In this document: positions 1 through 7,227 of the stretch, piece by piece
Numbering within the stretch: the first letter of the stretch is position 1
Layout of the letters: each line of letters starts with the position of its first letter
Source of the DNA: Bacteroidales bacterium Bact_23
Lineage (GTDB): Bacteria; Bacteroidota; Bacteroidia; Bacteroidales; Lentimicrobiaceae
DNA: 33,373 bases
Assembly (NCBI GenBank): GCA_001603685.1
Contig: LUZO01000048.1
Coordinates: forward strand, 1 to 33,373
Direction: 5' to 3'
Program-made: the position numbers and the translations under genes
The notes under the pieces: generated by a model
What the model was told of the DNA's origin: nothing
What the model saw: the letters and a program-made list of their open reading frames with translations, nothing else
Databases searched by the model: none

Positions 1-4
1 GTTG

Positions 5-30
5 TAAAGCCAAAGTTTTGATTGGCTTTA
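5..30. repeat. 9-bp perfect inverted repeat at the left edge
   Basis: TAAAGCCAA (5-13) and TTGGCTTTA (22-30) are exact inverted repeats around an 8-base loop. It could be the remains of a terminator of a gene lying left of the window, but the downstream side has no clean T-run. The right arm overlaps the proposed -33 box of the first gene, so an operator role is also possible. Confidence 0.45.
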
Positions 31-52
31 ATTCTCAAAAACTCTATTTTTG
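21..52 (+). promoter_or_regulatory. Bacteroidota-type promoter of the S9 hydrolase gene
   Basis: The -7 element TATTTTTG (45-52) matches TAnnTTTG exactly and lies 18 bases before the ATG at 71. ATTG at 21-24 is a plausible -33 box with a 20-base spacer. The in-frame TTG at 50 is part of this promoter and so is unlikely to be the start codon. Confidence 0.6.
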
Positions 53-70
53 CTAATAAATCCTGTTCCG

Positions 71-1162
71 ATGAAAATAAAAACCGCATTGCTGACGGTA
101 TTTTTGCTCATTTTGGTTACCGTCGCAAATAAAGATCTGGGAGCTCAGACAGAAACGCCCTCGTACGAAGAGCTTACCGGCAAAATCAATGATCTGCAAC
201 ACCGGCTCGACCAGCTTTCCAAGGGAATCGACGATATCCTCTGGTTCCAGCGGGTAGCCGATGTGGCCTTTATCGATAAAATTTTCATCACCGGCCCGCC
301 TCCAGCCAATGTAAAAAATCCAACGGCCATGGGAGCTGCAAACCCCCTGAAGTTTTACAATTATGTTTTTATTCCCAAATGGATAGACCCGAAAGGCAAA
401 TATCCGCTGATTGTGCTTCCACATGGCGGCGTACACGGCGACTTTACCACCTACCATACCCACATAATCCGCGAACTGATGGCACAGGGCTACATCGTGG
501 CGGCCCCCGAATACCGTGGCAGCACCGGATACGGAAAAGCATTCTGGAAACAGATTGATTACGGCGGACTGGAAATTGAAGATGCAAAAGCCGCACGCGA
601 CCATATGGTTGAAAATTACGAAATGGTTGACGGCTCCAGGGTGGGAATCATCGGATGGAGCCATGGAGGACTGATTGCGCTAATGAATGTATTCAACTAT
701 CCCGAAGCATATAAAGCCTGCTTTGCCGGTGTCCCCGTCAGTGATCTGATAGCCAGAATGGGATACTACGACGAAAATTACCGGGAACTTTTTTCAGCTG
801 ATTATCACATCGGAAAAACAGCGCAGGAAAACATTGAGGAATACCGCCGCCGCTCACCCGTCTGGAATGCCCACAAGCTGAAAACTCCCCTGCTTATCCA
901 TACCAATACCATCGACGACGATGTGAATGTGCTGGAAGTGGAACATCTCATCAAATCACTGAAGGCGGAGGGGAAAAAGTTTGAATATGAAATCTTTGAA
1001 AACATCGAAGGCGGCCACTCGTTCGACCGCATCGATACCAAAACGGGCAAGGAGATCCGGCTGAAAATCTACCGCTTCCTCGACAAACACCTGAATCCGC
1101 CCCGTAAAATCAGCTCAGTTTCCGACATGAACAGAGCCGCCTACCGGCCGGCCGGTAACTAA
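71..1162 (+). CDS. Secreted alpha/beta hydrolase, prolyl oligopeptidase (S9) family
   Basis: This is a 363-residue protein starting at the ATG at 71. Residues 1-26 form a signal peptide ending in GAQ, and residues 31-55 look like a short coiled coil. The rest is an S9-type alpha/beta hydrolase domain. It has an HGG oxyanion region at 118-120, the nucleophile elbow GWSHGG with Ser197, an acid in the IDDD stretch (about 282-284) and the catalytic His316 in EGGHSF. Known S9 peptidases carry an N-terminal beta-propeller and are 600-700 residues long. This one lacks the propeller, so it may be a peptidase or esterase acting on small substrates in the periplasm or outside. The substrate cannot be read from the sequence. 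It converges with the TonB gene and the two share a terminator-like hairpin. Confidence 0.85.
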   Translation: MKIKTALLTVFLLILVTVANKDLGAQTETPSYEELTGKINDLQHRLDQLSKGIDDILWFQRVADVAFIDKIFITGPPPANVKNPTAMGAANPLKFYNYVFIPKWIDPKGKYPLIVLPHGGVHGDFTTYHTHIIRELMAQGYIVAAPEYRGSTGYGKAFWKQIDYGGLEIEDAKAARDHMVENYEMVDGSRVGIIGWSHGGLIALMNVFNYPEAYKACFAGVPVSDLIARMGYYDENYRELFSADYHIGKTAQENIEEYRRRSPVWNAHKLKTPLLIHTNTIDDDVNVLEVEHLIKSLKAEGKKFEYEIFENIEGGHSFDRIDTKTGKEIRLKIYRFLDKHLNPPRKISSVSDMNRAAYRPAGN

Positions 1163-1181
1163 GCGGCCCGTTGTTAACCGC

Positions 1182-1232
1182 CAAATCCCGGTGCCTCTCT
1201 TCGCAGGACGGCACCAGGATTTGCCCCGTTTT
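1182..1232. terminator. Bidirectional terminator between convergent genes
   Basis: CAAATCCCGGTGCC (1182-1195) pairs with GGCACCAGGATTTG (1210-1223) over 14 positions with a single C/A mismatch. CCCCGTTTT follows on the plus strand. It sits between the ends of the hydrolase gene and the minus-strand TonB gene. Confidence 0.65.
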
Positions 1233-1238
1233 ATCCGC

Positions 1239-1916
1239 TCAGTTTACAAGCCTGAAAACAACCGGCAGGTTCAACATTACCCGCACCGGTTTCCCGGCCT
1301 GATTGCCCGGCTTCCAGGCAGGCATTGAACCAACTACCCTTACCGCCTCTTCGCTGCATCCTCCTGCCACACCCCGCAATACTTTTACCGATGAAACGCT
1401 TCCATCCTTTTCGATTATAAAAGTGATGTAAACTGTTCCTGAAATTCCGGCTTCTCTGGCCTGGGTCGGATATTTGATGTTTAGTGCAAGATATTTCATT
1501 AACGCAGCCTCTCCGCCCGGGAACTCAGGCATTCTTTCAACTATCACAAAAGGAGCTTCGTCTGTTACATTTGCCTCTTCGGGAAGTGGATCGGGAAAAA
1601 AGATCAGAGAAATGGGTTCGTCAATACCGGTTTCGACATCTATACTGATGTCCTGAAGGTCTTCTGTAATGTCGGCAACCACATTGATCAAAGTGGTATT
1701 CACAGGTTTAGGCATCTCTTTTTTAAAGTTAACCACCTCAATAAGTTCGGTTTCCGGCTCAACGGCGGTCCTCAGGGGCAAATCGATACCGCCCGGGTCG
1801 GGAGTTTTCCACTCAAAAGCCACCAATACGGCAGCAAGCGAAACAGTCATCCCTATCTGAAGAAATACAAAGCGCTTTCTTTCAAGGTTGGCTTTTTTGG
1901 TTTTTCGTGTTTCCAT
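1239..1916 (-). CDS. TonB-type energy transducer, Bacteroidota form
   Basis: This 225-residue protein has a short charged cytoplasmic head, one membrane helix at about residues 18-37, a linker rich in acidic residues and prolines, and a TonB C-terminal domain from about residue 122 to the end. The domain carries PEFPGGE, NIKYP, the GTVYITFIIEKDGS strand and MPAWKPG with NLPV, all hallmarks of Bacteroidota TonB proteins. TonB couples the inner-membrane proton motive force, through ExbB/ExbD, to outer-membrane receptors. No exbB, exbD or receptor gene is nearby. The gene is divergent from the ECF sigma/anti-sigma unit. The anti-sigma protein carries a closely similar C-terminal domain, about 60% identical by a hand alignment without gaps, which points to duplication within this locus. 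Confidence 0.9.
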   Translation of the reverse strand: METRKTKKANLERKRFVFLQIGMTVSLAAVLVAFEWKTPDPGGIDLPLRTAVEPETELIEVVNFKKEMPKPVNTTLINVVADITEDLQDISIDVETGIDEPISLIFFPDPLPEEANVTDEAPFVIVERMPEFPGGEAALMKYLALNIKYPTQAREAGISGTVYITFIIEKDGSVSSVKVLRGVAGGCSEEAVRVVGSMPAWKPGNQAGKPVRVMLNLPVVFRLVN

Positions 1917-2018
1917 GACTTTACATTTTAAAAGGGTGATTTCTTACAGTAATAGATTCACTTAAAGCCGGTTTTCCATAATAAAAGGGTAAATATTTTC
2001 GTTTTCAACATTCTTCAG

Positions 2019-2026
2019 TATCTTTA
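2019..2026 (+). promoter_or_regulatory. Possible -7 element for the sigma-factor operon
   Basis: TATCTTTA is one base from the TAnnTTTG consensus and lies 16 bases before the ATG at 2043, in the 126-base gap between the divergent TonB and sigma genes. TTTTCG at 1996-2001 is about where a -33 box would be. An ECF operon may instead use its own sigma-specific promoter. Confidence 0.35.
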
Positions 2027-2042
2027 CAGATGGCATCGCCCC

Positions 2043-2660
2043 ATGCTTAAAAAACAAACTGCAATGGTTGAAAACTCCCCCGATGGAATTCTGCTAAATA
2101 ATCTGACAGATGAAGAGCTGTCGGAAATGTTCCGTCAGACCGGAGACCGGGGGGCAATTCGCATTTTGTTCGACAGATATGCACATCTGGTTCTCGGCCT
2201 CAGCATGAAGTATCTGGGAAATCGCGAGGATGCCAGGGATGCCGCCGCCGAAGTCTTCCGGAAACTGATTCCCTCGCTGAGCAAATATGAAATCACCAAC
2301 TTCAAGGCCTGGCTGATTACCGTGGCCAAGAATCAATGCGCAATGATGCTGCGCGAACGCAAAAAGGAGGGAATCAGAATAGGCTGGGAAGATTATTTGG
2401 TTAGCGGAATTGTGGAAAACAGGGAAGATTTTCATCTTAATCATGAGGATGTTAATGAAAAAGAGGAGCTCATTCAAAAGTTATACAAAGCCATTGACAA
2501 GCTGCCGCAGAAACAGCAACATTGTCTGCTGCTGTTCTATTTCGAAGGAAAATCGTACCGCGAAATAGAAGAGATGACCGGCTTTACCAACATGGAAGTG
2601 AAAAGCCACATCCAGAATGGTAAGCGGAAACTGAAACTTCTGATTGAAAATCCGGAATAA
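2043..2660 (+). CDS. ECF-type RNA polymerase sigma-70 factor
   Basis: This 205-residue protein has the two-domain plan of extracytoplasmic-function sigma factors. Region 2 spans about residues 35-100, with LFDRYAHLVLGLSMKYLGNR, then DARDAAAEVF and FKAWLITVAKN. Region 4 spans about residues 145-200, with KAIDKLPQKQQ, LLFYFEGKSYREIEEMTG and EVKSHIQNGKRKLK, the DNA-binding helix-turn-helix. It would direct RNA polymerase to a small regulon. The next gene, 10 bases downstream, is its presumed anti-sigma factor. An alternative ATG lies at 2064 and I cannot choose between the two with certainty. Confidence 0.93.
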   Translation: MLKKQTAMVENSPDGILLNNLTDEELSEMFRQTGDRGAIRILFDRYAHLVLGLSMKYLGNREDARDAAAEVFRKLIPSLSKYEITNFKAWLITVAKNQCAMMLRERKKEGIRIGWEDYLVSGIVENREDFHLNHEDVNEKEELIQKLYKAIDKLPQKQQHCLLLFYFEGKSYREIEEMTGFTNMEVKSHIQNGKRKLKLLIENPE

Positions 2661-2670
2661 TCGTTTGAAA

Positions 2671-3786
2671 ATGGAAGAAAAATCAACATATCAGCTGTTT
2701 ACCCGTTCCGGATGCCTGACACCCGAAGGAATGGCTCTTTTTGCCGATAATAAACTCAGCCGCAGGGAGATGGATCTGGTAAACAAGCATCTGGAAGAGT
2801 GCGAGTTGTGCAGCCTGGCCATGGAGGGCTTTATGCTATACCCCCAGGAACAGTTTGATGAAGATCTGCAGGATATTAAAAAAGGTTTTTCTTCGAAGCA
2901 GGCGGTACAACCTGTAGTATATGCTAAAAAACTCATTCCTGAACCATCCGTTTCACTTCATGCAATGGACAGGATAACACCCCAACCCGAAGAAAAGATA
3001 CCTGAAATCCGGCATACCGGTAAATTCCGTACCATCCTGGTTGCTGCAGCGTTTATCCTTCTGTTTACCGTTGCCGGATGGTTTCTGATACTGCTGTATG
3101 AGATAATCCGTCCGCAAAAACAGGCCGATCTGGCAGTGATCACGAAAACGGAAAAGTCAACAGCTCCTGCCGGACCTTCCGATTATCCATCCATCGCTCA
3201 GGAATCCGTGGAAGCCACACAAGAGGCGGAAACATCACATCCTCCCCTTCCACCACCCGCCGCATCTGCAAGAGCAGTTCCCATTGTTCAGCATGATAAA
3301 GAAAAAGAAGCTGTGAAAACCGTACCGGAAATGGCTGCTCATGAAAAGATTCAGGCAAAGGCTGCTGCCGGAGAACGACAAATCTATGCTGATGCACAGG
3401 CTGTTGAGGACGACGGGAAAGATGCCTTATTGCCTGAGGAAATTATGGAAGAAGAAGCGGAAGCCGGAATTTTTATGGTAGTTGAAGAGGCGCCGGCCTT
3501 TCCGGGAGGTGAAGAGGCGCTGAGGAAGTTCTTAAAGGATAATATCAGGTATCCGCAGCAGGCGCTGGATGCTTCGCTACAGGGAACCGTATTTGTAACT
3601 TTTGTTGTTGAGCAGGATGGCAGCATCGGCAATGCACGGGTATTAAGAGGAATCGGAAAGGGATGCGACGAAGAAGCCCTGAGGGTAGTTAAAATGATGC
3701 CCGCATGGAAACCGGGCACACAACGCGGCAAGCCTGTAAAAGTGCAAATAAATTTACCGGTAAGATTTGCTTTGACAAATGATTAA
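2671..3786 (+). CDS. Transmembrane anti-sigma factor fused to a TonB C-terminal domain
   Basis: This is a 371-residue protein from the ATG at 2671; a TTG at 2644 would overlap the sigma gene and is less likely. The N-terminal cytoplasmic part carries His40, Cys44 and Cys47 in the HxxxCxxC pattern of zinc-binding anti-sigma domains, with Cys15 as a possible fourth ligand. A single membrane helix lies at about residues 121-147. It is followed by a long Ala/Glu/Pro-rich periplasmic stretch and a complete TonB C-terminal domain from about residue 268, with PAFPGGE, NIRYP, GTVFVTFVVEQDGS and MPAWKPG. Anti-sigma factors normally bind the neighbouring sigma factor and release it on a periplasmic signal. 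Here the periplasmic end is the domain that normally contacts TonB boxes of outer-membrane receptors. The fusion is directly visible; the signalling role is inferred. Confidence 0.88.
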   Translation: MEEKSTYQLFTRSGCLTPEGMALFADNKLSRREMDLVNKHLEECELCSLAMEGFMLYPQEQFDEDLQDIKKGFSSKQAVQPVVYAKKLIPEPSVSLHAMDRITPQPEEKIPEIRHTGKFRTILVAAAFILLFTVAGWFLILLYEIIRPQKQADLAVITKTEKSTAPAGPSDYPSIAQESVEATQEAETSHPPLPPPAASARAVPIVQHDKEKEAVKTVPEMAAHEKIQAKAAAGERQIYADAQAVEDDGKDALLPEEIMEEEAEAGIFMVVEEAPAFPGGEEALRKFLKDNIRYPQQALDASLQGTVFVTFVVEQDGSIGNARVLRGIGKGCDEEALRVVKMMPAWKPGTQRGKPVKVQINLPVRFALTND

Positions 3787-3810
3787 GACTCAAATTCAGA
3801 AAATCAAGTC

Positions 3811-5070
3811 ATGGGAAACCGCATAAAAGAAAATATTGAAAATCCAGAATTCCTTGAAAGGTTATACCGGGAGGATAAAAAGCATTTTGAACGGGCCTTT
3901 TTTGAAATTTACCCTGAATTATCCGGTTCTCCGATGGCTGATTTCTGGAAAGCAAGGCTTGTTTTCGGAAAACAGCGTGAGGAAAGTACGGGAGTCCTGA
4001 AAAACGAAATTCTGTTTCTGATCATTGCCTGCCTGATTGCAGGATTTCTCATCAAACTTCCGGACATTTTTAACTTCAAGTCCGAAAGCTACCTGTTTTA
4101 TGAGAAAAATGCCGGCCTTGTCGTTTTTCTCGGCTTGTCGGTTTATGCCTTCCTGACAAAGCCCCGGTTCAATTCTAAGCAATTGATTTTCACCATGCTG
4201 ATTTTTGCGGCTTCGGCAGTTTACATTAACCTGCTGCCCAACGATACCAATATTCATTCCGTCAGCCTGGCACTGCTTCATTTCCCTCTGTTTCTATGGT
4301 ATCTCTATGGCCTTTTATTTGCAGATTTCGATTTAAAGAACAAAGCTGCCCGGATTGATTATCTGAGATACAACGGAGATATCGTTATTCTGGCGAACAT
4401 CCTGTTGCTTGCCGGCGTGATTTTAACGGCCATAACCCTGGGACTTTTTTCAGTCATTGGCCTCAATATTGAAGATTTCTACATGGAATATATCGCAACC
4501 ATTGGATTGGTTTCATCGCCGATTGTAGCAACCTACATCATTAAAATCCTCCCGATGGTAACCAATAAGATTGCTCCGATAATTGCCGGTATTTTTAGTC
4601 CGCTGGTACTGATTACCCTGGTTATCTATCTGATAAGCTTTGCTTTAATGGGAAAAGACCCCTACAACGACCGGGATTTTCTCATCATTTTCAATCTTAT
4701 GCTGATCGGGGTCATGGCCCTTATCCTGTTTTCGGTATCTGAAACTTCGGTTGAGAAGAAACAGAGGTTTAACGAGCTGGTGCTGTTTGCATTATCAATC
4801 GTAACGCTGATTGTTGATTTGATCGCTTTGTCAGCCATACTGTACCGGCTTGGAGAATATGGCTTCACCCCCAACAGAACGGCGGTTCTTGGATTAAACC
4901 TCCTGATCTTTGGAAACCTGATTCTGATTATGATCGATTTATTCAAAGTCGGTTTCAGGGGAAAAAGGATTCAGGATGTTGAAAAAACCATTGCATCTTA
5001 CCTTCCTGTCTATCTGGTATGGATCGCCATTGTTACATTTGGATTTCCATTTATTTTCGGGATGAAATAA
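3811..5070 (+). CDS. Polytopic membrane protein, DUF4153-like
   Basis: This 419-residue protein has a soluble N-terminal 65-70 residues rich in charged residues, then roughly ten hydrophobic helices to the C-terminus. A segment near residue 350 (YGFTPNRTAVLGLN) resembles the conserved stretch I associate with the DUF4153 family, whose function is not known. It begins 24 bases after the anti-sigma/TonB gene on the same strand, so it is probably the third gene of the sigma operon. It has no catalytic motif that I recognise. The family assignment is tentative; an integral membrane protein is certain. Confidence 0.6.
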   Translation: MGNRIKENIENPEFLERLYREDKKHFERAFFEIYPELSGSPMADFWKARLVFGKQREESTGVLKNEILFLIIACLIAGFLIKLPDIFNFKSESYLFYEKNAGLVVFLGLSVYAFLTKPRFNSKQLIFTMLIFAASAVYINLLPNDTNIHSVSLALLHFPLFLWYLYGLLFADFDLKNKAARIDYLRYNGDIVILANILLLAGVILTAITLGLFSVIGLNIEDFYMEYIATIGLVSSPIVATYIIKILPMVTNKIAPIIAGIFSPLVLITLVIYLISFALMGKDPYNDRDFLIIFNLMLIGVMALILFSVSETSVEKKQRFNELVLFALSIVTLIVDLIALSAILYRLGEYGFTPNRTAVLGLNLLIFGNLILIMIDLFKVGFRGKRIQDVEKTIASYLPVYLVWIAIVTFGFPFIFGMK

Positions 5071-5107
5071 AACCGCTTAAAATTAGCGGCTATCCATCTC
5101 TCTAAAA

Positions 5108-5129
5108 AAATCCTAAAAAAGTAGGATTT
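5108..5129 (+). terminator. Weak terminator-like hairpin after the sigma operon
   Basis: AAATCCTA (5108-5115) and TAGGATTT (5122-5129) are perfect inverted repeats with an A-rich loop, followed by GTTT. The T-run is poor. A second small hairpin, CCGCT/AGCGG, lies at 5073-5089 just after the stop codon. Confidence 0.4.
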
Positions 5130-5143
5130 GTTTCATTTAATTA

Positions 5144-5151
5144 TATTTTTG
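5144..5151 (+). promoter_or_regulatory. -7 element upstream of the LysM lytic transglycosylase gene
   Basis: TATTTTTG is an exact match to TAnnTTTG and is followed by CA, as in other promoters of this window. It would give a leader of about 130 bases before the ATG at 5286. I found no clear TTTG box at the expected distance. Confidence 0.45.
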
Positions 5152-5285
5152 CATCGGGACATATTTTTCTCAGCCGCAAACATTTGAGTTACTTGTATTT
5201 GACTAATAATCAACAGGTTTAGTATTGTTTCTCAATCAAGATAAGAATGTCCGGTATGGGAGAAATCAGGATTAAAGTATTTGAA

Positions 5286-7121
5286 ATGAAATTTTTAAGA
5301 ATTACCATCATCCTGGTTGCGGCTTTCGGTTTATTACCTGTAAATCGCCTCTTCAGTCAGGTTGAACCGGCTGCAGCCGATACAAGCCGCAGTGAATTTG
5401 AATTTATCAAAGACGATTTTATAGCTGCATCTCTCGACAGTCTGGCCAACCTGAAATATTTTCAGGGCTTTGAATGCCCCGATGATGAGACCCTGAAGAA
5501 TGTATTTGGCTTCACACCAGGTTTTGTTCCTGTTTATGCCGATTCGGTTTATTACAACCGCCTGAAGGTTCTGAGTGCCGGCTCGCCCATAAATCTTACA
5601 TACAACCAGTATGTTAAGGATTACATTGAACTGTATGCCATTAAGAAAAGAGGGTTGACCCAGCGTGTTATGGGCCTTGCCCAGATTTATTTCCCCATGT
5701 TCGAGGAGCAGCTCGACCGCTTCAATATGCCGCTTGAGCTGAAATATCTGGCCATCGTGGAATCGGCGCTCAATCCGGTTGCAAAATCCAGGGTTGGCGC
5801 AACAGGTTTATGGCAGTTTATGTATGGAACCGGCAAAGCTTACAAACTGAATGTAACTTCACTGGTTGACGACCGCCGCGATCCGCTGAAATCGACCATT
5901 GCAGCGTGCGAACACATGAGCGACCTCTACAGAATGTACAACGACTGGCTGCTCGTTCTCGCCGCCTACAATTCCGGTGCCGGCAATGTAAACAAGGCAA
6001 TCCGCCGTTCGGGAGGCAAGATGGACTTCTGGCAGATAAGACCATTCCTGCCCCTTGAAACCAGAGGTTATGTACCCGCCTTCATTGCAGTAAACTATGT
6101 GATGGAATACGCCGCCGAACACAACCTCAGGCCGGTAAGCCCACTGTATCATCATTATGAAATTGATACGGTTATTGTAAAGGATGTGCTGTCGTTCAAC
6201 CAGATATCATCCATGCTCAACATCCCGGTCGAAGAGATCGAATTTCTGAACCCGGCCTATAAAGGGGGAATCATTCCTGCCACCAGGGACAACACTTATG
6301 TGCTGAGGCTTCAGAAAAAGAACATTCCCGATTTTGTAAACAACGAAGCTCAATTGTATGCTTTCCGCTCACAAGCCGAGATCGAGAAAGAACAGGTGAT
6401 GGCAATGATGAAAACCGTTACTCAGGCCGAATATCACAAAGTAAAAAAGGGTGAGTCGCTGGGAAGCATTGCCGGCAAGTACCGTTGTTCGGTAAACGAT
6501 CTGAAACGGTGGAACAAGCTTAAATCAACCAACATCCAGATTGGCCAGCGGCTGATTGTAAGGCCTGAAAGCACACAGCAGGTCAGCTATGCGCAGGCAA
6601 AACCCAAACCCGCCCCCGCTGCCGCTCCTCAGCCGGCAAAAGCCGAAGAACCTGCGAAGGAGACCGTTACAGCTACCACTTCGGAAGAAGTTGCAGCCAA
6701 CACAGCAGCCGACAGCCTGCCGGCTGAAACAGAAGTTAAAATCCATAGAGAAAATAAATACCACAAGGTACGGCCGGGCGAAAATCTCGGAAAGATCGCT
6801 GCAAAATACAATACAACCATTGCAGCTATTCAGAAACTGAACAATATGAAAACTGCTGACATTCAGGCTGGTAAAAACCTGATTGTAGGGGTTACCGAGA
6901 TAAAAACAACCGTTCAGCAGGCCGATACAGGTAAAATATCCAAACCCGGGGATAAAAAAGACACCTATATGTATTATACTGTTCAACAGGGCGATACGCT
7001 GTGGAAAATTGCCAACAAATACGAAGGCGTTACCGTTGACGATATCAAACAGCTCAATAATATTACCGACGAAAAGCAGATAAAACCCGGACAAAAATTA
7101 AAGGTAGTCCCCGTATCCTGA
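5286..7121 (+). CDS. Membrane-associated lytic murein transglycosylase D-like, SLT plus three LysM domains
   Basis: This is a 611-residue protein from the ATG at 5286, chosen because it opens a clean signal peptide (residues 1-25, ending LFSQ). An in-frame ATG at 5247 would add 13 polar residues in front of it. The SLT domain lies at about residues 145-290: the catalytic Glu159 sits in AIVESALNP, followed by GATGLWQFM and LAAYNSGAGNV. Such enzymes cleave the glycan strand of peptidoglycan, leaving 1,6-anhydro ends. Three LysM modules follow at about 387-430, 500-545 and 563-609, each opening with Y(H/Y)xVxxG(E/D), and separated by Ala/Pro/Glu/Thr-rich linkers. A degenerate LysM-like segment lies near 305-350. 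LysM binds N-acetylglucosamine-containing glycans, so this fits an MltD-type wall remodelling enzyme in the periplasm. Confidence 0.92.
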   Translation: MKFLRITIILVAAFGLLPVNRLFSQVEPAAADTSRSEFEFIKDDFIAASLDSLANLKYFQGFECPDDETLKNVFGFTPGFVPVYADSVYYNRLKVLSAGSPINLTYNQYVKDYIELYAIKKRGLTQRVMGLAQIYFPMFEEQLDRFNMPLELKYLAIVESALNPVAKSRVGATGLWQFMYGTGKAYKLNVTSLVDDRRDPLKSTIAACEHMSDLYRMYNDWLLVLAAYNSGAGNVNKAIRRSGGKMDFWQIRPFLPLETRGYVPAFIAVNYVMEYAAEHNLRPVSPLYHHYEIDTVIVKDVLSFNQISSMLNIPVEEIEFLNPAYKGGIIPATRDNTYVLRLQKKNIPDFVNNEAQLYAFRSQAEIEKEQVMAMMKTVTQAEYHKVKKGESLGSIAGKYRCSVNDLKRWNKLKSTNIQIGQRLIVRPESTQQVSYAQAKPKPAPAAAPQPAKAEEPAKETVTATTSEEVAANTAADSLPAETEVKIHRENKYHKVRPGENLGKIAAKYNTTIAAIQKLNNMKTADIQAGKNLIVGVTEIKTTVQQADTGKISKPGDKKDTYMYYTVQQGDTLWKIANKYEGVTVDDIKQLNNITDEKQIKPGQKLKVVPVS

Positions 7122-7131
7122 ATTTAATTTG

Positions 7132-7139
7132 TACTTTTG
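7132..7139 (+). promoter_or_regulatory. -7 element upstream of the DUF4837 gene
   Basis: TACTTTTG matches TAnnTTTG and lies right after the stop codon of the transglycosylase gene, 88 bases before the ATG at 7228. It suggests that the lipoprotein gene has its own promoter as well as any read-through. I saw no -33 box. Confidence 0.35.
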
Positions 7140-7227
7140 GTTCTGGATCGGTTTCCGGCATAGTAGCTTTCTTATATCTGCCGGCGTCCGGAGTTGTTAT
7201 TTGTACAACCTCTTACACAGAACCCAA

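Noticed and set aside
53-664. 203-codon open frame on the minus strand inside the S9 hydrolase gene
   Set aside because: It is the antisense shadow of a gene with a signal peptide and a full catalytic triad. The translation has no recognisable domain.
2644-2670. TTG start for the anti-sigma protein overlapping the sigma gene
   Set aside because: The ATG at 2671 is closer to the conserved domain, and the nine extra residues show no family character. A coupled start at TTG cannot be fully excluded.
6525-7094. 189-codon minus-strand frame opposite the LysM region
   Set aside because: It lies fully within the LysM repeats and its Phe/Cys/Gly-rich translation mirrors them.
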